A program made the position numbers and the translations under genes. The notes beneath the pieces are model-generated. The model searched no databases and was not told where the DNA came from. It worked only from the letters and a program-made list of their open reading frames with translations. Shown here piece by piece: positions 60,109-64,000 of a stretch of DNA of 64,000 nucleotides. The stretch lies in NCBI RefSeq assembly GCF_018130385.1, contig NZ_JAFCLU010000032.1:1-64000 (forward strand), written 5' to 3'. Every line of letters begins with the position of its first letter. Within the stretch, counting starts at the first letter, position 1. This stretch comes from Bradyrhizobium sp. AUGA SZCCT0283 (GTDB lineage: Bacteria; Pseudomonadota; Alphaproteobacteria; Rhizobiales; Xanthobacteraceae).

Positions 60109-61343
60109 GACGCCCCCCTGATGATTTCAACCGGATGGACGCGCGTCGCCTTGCGCGCCGGGAAATAGGCCGCACCTGCGCAGCAGAGCAGGGATATGCC
60201 GCCGGCGATCACATAGTGCATCGCCGAGTAATAGATCTGCAGCGGAACGGTCGTGCCCGTCAGCGGATTGAAGATCGTGATCTTCGACCAGCCGTAGCAG
60301 AGCAGGTAACCGAGGATCCACCCGAACAGGATGCCGACCACGCCGATGATGATGGATTCGATGATGAAAATCCGTCGCACCGCATACTCGCGCATGCCGA
60401 GCGATTTCATGATCGCGATGTCCTGGCGCTTCTCGTGGGTGATCGTCGAGATGATGTTGTAGGTGGCAAAGGACGATGTCAGGAGCATCGCGCCCATCAC
60501 GGTGAGCACGATGAAATCGCGCACGCTGAAGGTCGACAGCAGGTCGGCATTGGCTTCCTGCCAGGATACCGACTTGTAGCCGGTCTGCGCTTCAACCTGG
60601 GCCGCGACCTTTTGCGCCAACATCGGATCGCTCAACCGCAGCCGCAGCTGGTTGACGACCCCGCTTTGTCCCATCATGACCTGCGCCGGCCCCATCAGCG
60701 AATAGATCTGGCTCTCGTCGACGCGCTTCAGGCCGGAGCGAAACAGCCCGGTCACCGTCGAATTCAGCTGGACGCCCTGGCCGCCGACTAGGAGGACGGT
60801 GTTGCCGGTTTTCAGCCCGAGCTTTTCGGCCAGCGCCTCGCCGATGATGACGCCGTTCGACGCGCGTGACAGGTCGTCGAGCTTTCCCTCGCGCATTTGC
60901 GAAGCGAGTTTCGAGACATGAATCTCGCGGCGGGGGTCGATGCCGGTCAAGGTGATGCCGATGCGCGCGCCGCCATGATTGATGATCGCGGTGGTCTTCA
61001 CCGAGGGAGCCACGTCGCCAGGTATCCAGGAGCGCAGCGAGCTCATCACCGATTCCGGATATCTGATGCCGGGACGTTTGCCGACATTGGCGATGTCAGG
61101 CATCTGGACCGCCGCATATTCCTGCTCGGCGGGTTGCGTCGGCACGGAGCGCCGATCGTCCTCGACCGTGATATGCGGCATGGTGTCGACGAGCTGGCGC
61201 AGGAAGTCGATCTGCGAACCCTGCATCAGGCCTGCCATCATGATGGTGAAGCCTACCCCCATGGCGACGCCAGCCATGCCCACAAGGGTCTGCCGCACCC
61301 GGGAGCTGACATGGAGCCATGCGATGTTGAACAGAAGCTTCAC
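60105..61343 (-). CDS. ABC transporter permease, FtsX/MacB type
   Basis: The protein is 412 residues. A first membrane helix near the N-terminus ('VRQTLVGMAGVAMGVGFTIMMAGLMQG') is followed by a long periplasmic domain (about 45-270) and three C-terminal helices ('FIVLTVMGAMLLTSSFATYNIISTI', 'IIIGVVGILFGWILGYLLCYGW', 'YVIAGGISLLCCAGAAYFPARKATRVHPVEIIRG'). The end 'ARKATRVHPVEIIRG' is the FtsX-family signature. ATPase is fused neither here nor next door, so it is a split MacB. Confidence 0.92.
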   Translation of the reverse strand: MKLLFNIAWLHVSSRVRQTLVGMAGVAMGVGFTIMMAGLMQGSQIDFLRQLVDTMPHITVEDDRRSVPTQPAEQEYAAVQMPDIANVGKRPGIRYPESVMSSLRSWIPGDVAPSVKTTAIINHGGARIGITLTGIDPRREIHVSKLASQMREGKLDDLSRASNGVIIGEALAEKLGLKTGNTVLLVGGQGVQLNSTVTGLFRSGLKRVDESQIYSLMGPAQVMMGQSGVVNQLRLRLSDPMLAQKVAAQVEAQTGYKSVSWQEANADLLSTFSVRDFIVLTVMGAMLLTSSFATYNIISTITHEKRQDIAIMKSLGMREYAVRRIFIIESIIIGVVGILFGWILGYLLCYGWSKITIFNPLTGTTVPLQIYYSAMHYVIAGGISLLCCAGAAYFPARKATRVHPVEIIRGAS

Positions 61344-61348
61344 GGCGG

Positions 61349-62554
61349 CTACCGGCTGTTGCTGATGATGTTGCGACGCGCGTCATTGACGACGGAATCG
61401 ATGTGGGCGGTCATGGCTGCCGAAATCACCGCATCATCGGGATCCGCGGGAGTCGTGGTGGCCGCGGCCACCACGACAGCCTCAGGCGGTGCGCCTGGCT
61501 GATCGGTCGGTTCACTAACGGCCGCGGGCTCCACAGCTCTGGTCAGGCTGTTGTCGATGCGAATCCTGGCGCCGTCAGCGAGATCCGTGCGTGCGGGCGA
61601 AAGCACAGGGGTGCCCTTGGATACGTCGCCGATGATCTCGATGTTGCGGCTGCCGCGGACGCCGACCTTGACGGGCACACGCCTGATCCGCCCGTCATCG
61701 ATCATCTGAACCGAATCGGCTGCGACGGCCTCTGCCGGCACGACGATGGCCGCCTGCTTCTCGCGGAAGATGATGTTGACCTCGACCGACATGCCGATCC
61801 GCAGCGGCGTATCCTGTGGCAGCCGCAGATAGACGCGGAAGGTCTTGCGGGTCGGGTCGCCCTTGGGCGTGATCTGGGAGACGTTGGCGCGCAGGGCCCT
61901 TCCGGGGAAAGCCTCGCTCCGCAGAAAAGCCTTCTGGCCAGAAGCGATGCGGTTGATCTCCTCCTCGTTGACCTCGGCAACGACCTGCATCGGAGCAGGC
62001 GGTCCCACCCAGAACAGGACATCGGTGGGACCGGCGATCTCGCCGACCTCGCCGTCGCGCCGCAGTACCATGCCGTCGAGCGGAGCTCGCAGCAGCAGCG
62101 AGTCGAGGTGCACCTTCTGCGCGGCGATCCGCGATTTTGCTTCCTCGAGCCTGGTCCAGCGCTGCTCGTACTCGGTGCGCGCGGCATCGTTCTTGTCGCG
62201 ATCCTTCTCGGCGCGCGCCAGATCGCGTTCGAGCTGGCCGCGATTGATTTCCATCTGATCGAGCGCGCTGCGCTCCTCGGCGTCGTCCTGGCGGCCGAGG
62301 ATCTGGCCGGCCTTGACCACCTGTCCTTCGCATCGGCAAAGCTCGACCAGCCGGCGGCGCTGCAGCGGCACCACCTTGGCCCAGCGCTCGGGCTCGACAG
62401 TGCCTGTTCCGTAAACAGCTTCGGAAACCGGCGCGAGGCTCGCAATGCTGGTGGTCACCAGCGGCGGATGAAGGAAACGGGAATAGGCGTAATAGCCAGC
62501 CCCTGTCGCGGCGATCGCCAGAACCCCGGTTGCGATGAGATGATGCAATTTCAT
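61349..62554 (-). CDS. HlyD/MacA-type periplasmic adaptor
   Basis: The protein has 401 residues from ATG 62554 (MKLHHLIATGVLAIAATGAG). N-terminal membrane anchor, lipoyl-like halves ('VVPLQRRRLVELCRCEGQVVKAGQILGRQDD', 'LLRAPLDGMVLRRDGEVGEIAG'), a coiled coil between them, and a beta-barrel ('GMSVEVNIIFREKQAAIVVPAEAV'). The C-terminal 100 residues are a Pro/Ala/Asp-rich tail. It sits next to the split MacB genes and completes a MacAB-like efflux system. An outer-membrane channel is not present here. It is separated from the permease by five bases. Confidence 0.93.
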   Translation of the reverse strand: MKLHHLIATGVLAIAATGAGYYAYSRFLHPPLVTTSIASLAPVSEAVYGTGTVEPERWAKVVPLQRRRLVELCRCEGQVVKAGQILGRQDDAEERSALDQMEINRGQLERDLARAEKDRDKNDAARTEYEQRWTRLEEAKSRIAAQKVHLDSLLLRAPLDGMVLRRDGEVGEIAGPTDVLFWVGPPAPMQVVAEVNEEEINRIASGQKAFLRSEAFPGRALRANVSQITPKGDPTRKTFRVYLRLPQDTPLRIGMSVEVNIIFREKQAAIVVPAEAVAADSVQMIDDGRIRRVPVKVGVRGSRNIEIIGDVSKGTPVLSPARTDLADGARIRIDNSLTRAVEPAAVSEPTDQPGAPPEAVVVAAATTTPADPDDAVISAAMTAHIDSVVNDARRNIISNSR

Positions 62555-62570
62555 GGTGCGTCCCCTTAAA

Positions 62571-63311
62571 TCAGAAGCCAAATCGCTTGCGCAGGCCCGG
62601 TGGAACCTGGTCGAGCAGCTCACGAGCATCATCTCGCTTTGCATTCTTCACTGAAGGTGCCGACGTGGCCTTGGGAGATGCCGGCAATACCGTGATGTTG
62701 GATGGCGCCGGCTGCGAGACCACGGATGACGGCTGGGCTGCGGGCGCTGGCTGCACGACCGCGGGCGCAGGCGGGGGTTGGGGCGCAGCCGGCGCGGGCT
62801 GGTCCAGGTCTCCAGCTCTTTCGATATGCGGAGACTTGCCTGCGCCAGCAACCCGAACGGCGCGCCAGGCTCTTGCGGCCACCACGGCACGGCCGATCTC
62901 GTCGCTCGTCATCCTCTTCATGAGCAGCGACATCAGTTGCCGCGCACCGTTGCGGTCCTCCTCGACTTTGCCCGCCGAAGCGACGATGTAGGCCCAGCTA
63001 TAGGCCTTCACATTGTCCTTTGGCGTACCGCGCCCGCTGGCGTAGAGGCCGGCAACGATCAGCATGGCGTGGGAGTGCCCCTGATCGGTAGCGCGCGAAA
63101 ACCAGCGAAATGCCTCCTGGTCGCTCCGCGAGCGGCCGACGCCGGCTGAATAGAGCGCGCCAAGATAGAACTGGGCATCATCATCGCCCGCTTGCGCCGC
63201 CTGCTCGTAGCGAGTGGCCATTGCCCGGTCGGACGCGGGGTCGGCAACAGCCGTACGGAGGTCGATCAGGACAGCGAGGCAGCAAGCAATGACGACAACT
63301 GCTCGCTTCAT
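62571..63311 (-). CDS. Sel1-repeat exported protein
   Basis: The protein has 246 residues from ATG 63311 (MKRAVVVIACCLAVLIDLRTAVA). Sel1-like repeats 'AQAGDDDAQFYLGALYSAGVGRSRSDQEAFRWFSRATDQGHSHAMLIVAGLYASGRGTPKD' (about 35-95) follow the signal. A Pro/Ala/Gln-rich segment then leads to 'DDARELLDQVPPGLRKRFGF'. It precedes the adaptor by 16 bases and is probably the first gene of the operon. Sel1 proteins usually mediate protein contacts, so it may help assemble the complex. Confidence 0.8.
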   Translation of the reverse strand: MKRAVVVIACCLAVLIDLRTAVADPASDRAMATRYEQAAQAGDDDAQFYLGALYSAGVGRSRSDQEAFRWFSRATDQGHSHAMLIVAGLYASGRGTPKDNVKAYSWAYIVASAGKVEEDRNGARQLMSLLMKRMTSDEIGRAVVAARAWRAVRVAGAGKSPHIERAGDLDQPAPAAPQPPPAPAVVQPAPAAQPSSVVSQPAPSNITVLPASPKATSAPSVKNAKRDDARELLDQVPPGLRKRFGF

Positions 63312-63795
63312 GGCCTGCGAAATCGCGGAGCGAAATGCTGGCCGCGATGCTCGGTTTGAGATCGGGGTGATCGATCGGAAATTTGGGATGCGTCGCATTG
63401 CTTGTCCACGCTTTCAGCTTTGTTTCTCAGCCGGAGTCGACGATCGCTTGCTTGTTACGAGCGGCTGACGGACCAAGTCTTCCCACAGCACCTCTCGTGA
63501 ATTGAAGCCTAGCCCACCTGCGCGCCGACAAATGTGCGACCCATCACACATCCAGCTTGCCGTCGCCGGAACTCGGGCTGTCTCTTGCCAATTCCGTTCG
63601 ACGCGCATCGAGCGCGAAGCCTTGCCAAATGCGTTCAAGGACGTGGCGCTTACAGAGCAAATATTGAGGCTCAAGCGCGCAATCGAACCTGGGGCTTCAC
63701 ACGCGCCGATCGAGCGATGCGGCAGGCCGATGAGCGTGCAACGCGATTGGTTGCCGGGCCCGGGCGGGACGATCAAGGGGATCATCATGGTGGCA
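63312..63795. other. Intergenic region upstream of the efflux operon
   Basis: About 480 bases with no supported gene. Short frames on both strands lack ribosome binding sites. The promoter of the efflux operon should lie near its left end; no clear promoter box is seen. Confidence 0.4.
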
Positions 63796-63827
63796 ACAAA
63801 TTCGCCCGAGCCTCTCGGCCCGGGCGA
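63796..63827 (-). terminator. Terminator after the His-rich gene
   Basis: An 11-base stem with one G-T pair (TCGCCCGAGCC/GGCCCGGGCGA) around a TCTC loop at 63802-63827 is followed on the minus strand by ATTTGTTG. It lies about 20 bases after the stop of the His-rich gene. Confidence 0.65.
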
Positions 63828-63848
63828 GCTACTTTTCGTCGTCTCGAA

Positions 63849-64000
63849 TCAATAATAGCGGTAGCAGACGTTGACCGGGCCGTAGGGGCTCCATTTCCAG
63901 CAGCTGTTATAAGCGAAGAAATGATGGCGATGGTGGTGATGACCATGCCCAAAAAGACCGTGGCCAAAATGACCATGGCCAAACCCGTGGTGCCCGTGGC
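63849..64000 (-). CDS. Histidine/glycine-rich exported protein, C-terminal part (cut by window edge)
   Basis: About 50 codons of the C-terminus are visible on the minus strand: HGHHGFGHGHFGHGLFGHGH, then HHHRHHFF and AYNSCWKWSPYGPVNVCYRYY before a TGA at 63849-63851. The start is outside the window. Exported rhizobial proteins with an HG-repeat and a 'C...TPYGP...VNVCYYY' tail are common and of unknown role; metal binding by the His run is plausible. The other frame, which gives hydrophobic residues, is the shadow. Confidence 0.7.
   Translation of the reverse strand, partial: HGHHGFGHGHFGHGLFGHGHHHHRHHFFAYNSCWKWSPYGPVNVCYRYY

Noticed and set aside
63414..63788. 124-codon minus-strand frame upstream of the Sel1 gene
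   Set aside because: No start signal and no recognisable domain; it is also crossed by frames on the other strand.

Overview
The window looks like chromosome of a Bradyrhizobium-type alphaproteobacterium (Nitrobacteraceae). The evidence is its high GC, an F1-only ATP synthase operon, a small-heat-shock-protein/degP operon that appears to be headed by a ROSE-type RNA thermometer, tandem RppH paralogues beside ctpA, and palindromic intergenic repeats of the kind common in Bradyrhizobium and Rhodopseudomonas. Assignment below family level is not possible from sequence reading alone.

Left core region (1-31.9 kb). It begins with a DUF4337 membrane protein, xerC and the divergent priA, an FMN-dependent PPOX protein and an RlpA-like cell wall protein. 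The F1 ATPase operon atpHAGDC follows, with a palindromic repeat between atpD and atpC. On the minus strand a stress operon runs hsp20, hsp20, a 109-residue protein, a possible 36-residue peptide, then a DegP/HtrA protease. Next is the conserved rhizobial block obgE-proB-proA-nadD-rsfS-rlmH-envC-ctpA-yibQ-rppH-rppH, all on the minus strand, which combines ribosome assembly, proline and NAD synthesis and envelope division functions. Then come a MaoC hydratase, an EamA exporter between two intergenic repeat clusters, a GNAT enzyme, rpmA, rplU, a ROK-family protein and an alpha/beta hydrolase.

Genomic island (about 31.95-57.70 kb). A tRNA-Ser(CGA) gene is followed by a P4-type tyrosine integrase. 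The last 20 bases of the tRNA are repeated exactly at 57684-57703, which gives attL and attR and an element of about 25.8 kb. Its mobility genes are the integrase, a VirD2/DUF3363-type relaxase without a type IV secretion system, an excisionase-like HTH protein and a replication-initiator-like HTH protein. The cargo is unusual: two large periplasmic arylsulfatases, a DUF1254/DUF1214 protein, an eight-haem TPR cytochrome, two outer-membrane barrel proteins, a DUF2721 protein, a 1060-residue class III cyclase carrying its own NMT1/THI5-type binding domain and a sensor-like region, and a run of small exported proteins, some of them broken. A reasonable inference is a mobile module for sensing and cleaving an external sulfate ester or related compound. 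The substrate cannot be read from the sequence.

Right flank (57.7-64 kb). Beyond attR lie a frameshifted serine-recombinase remnant, a DUF3018/MazF-type toxin-antitoxin pair, a DUF6894 protein and a short second recombinase-like fragment. A MacB-like efflux operon follows (ATPase, FtsX-type permease, HlyD-type adaptor, Sel1-repeat protein). The window ends inside a histidine-rich exported protein.
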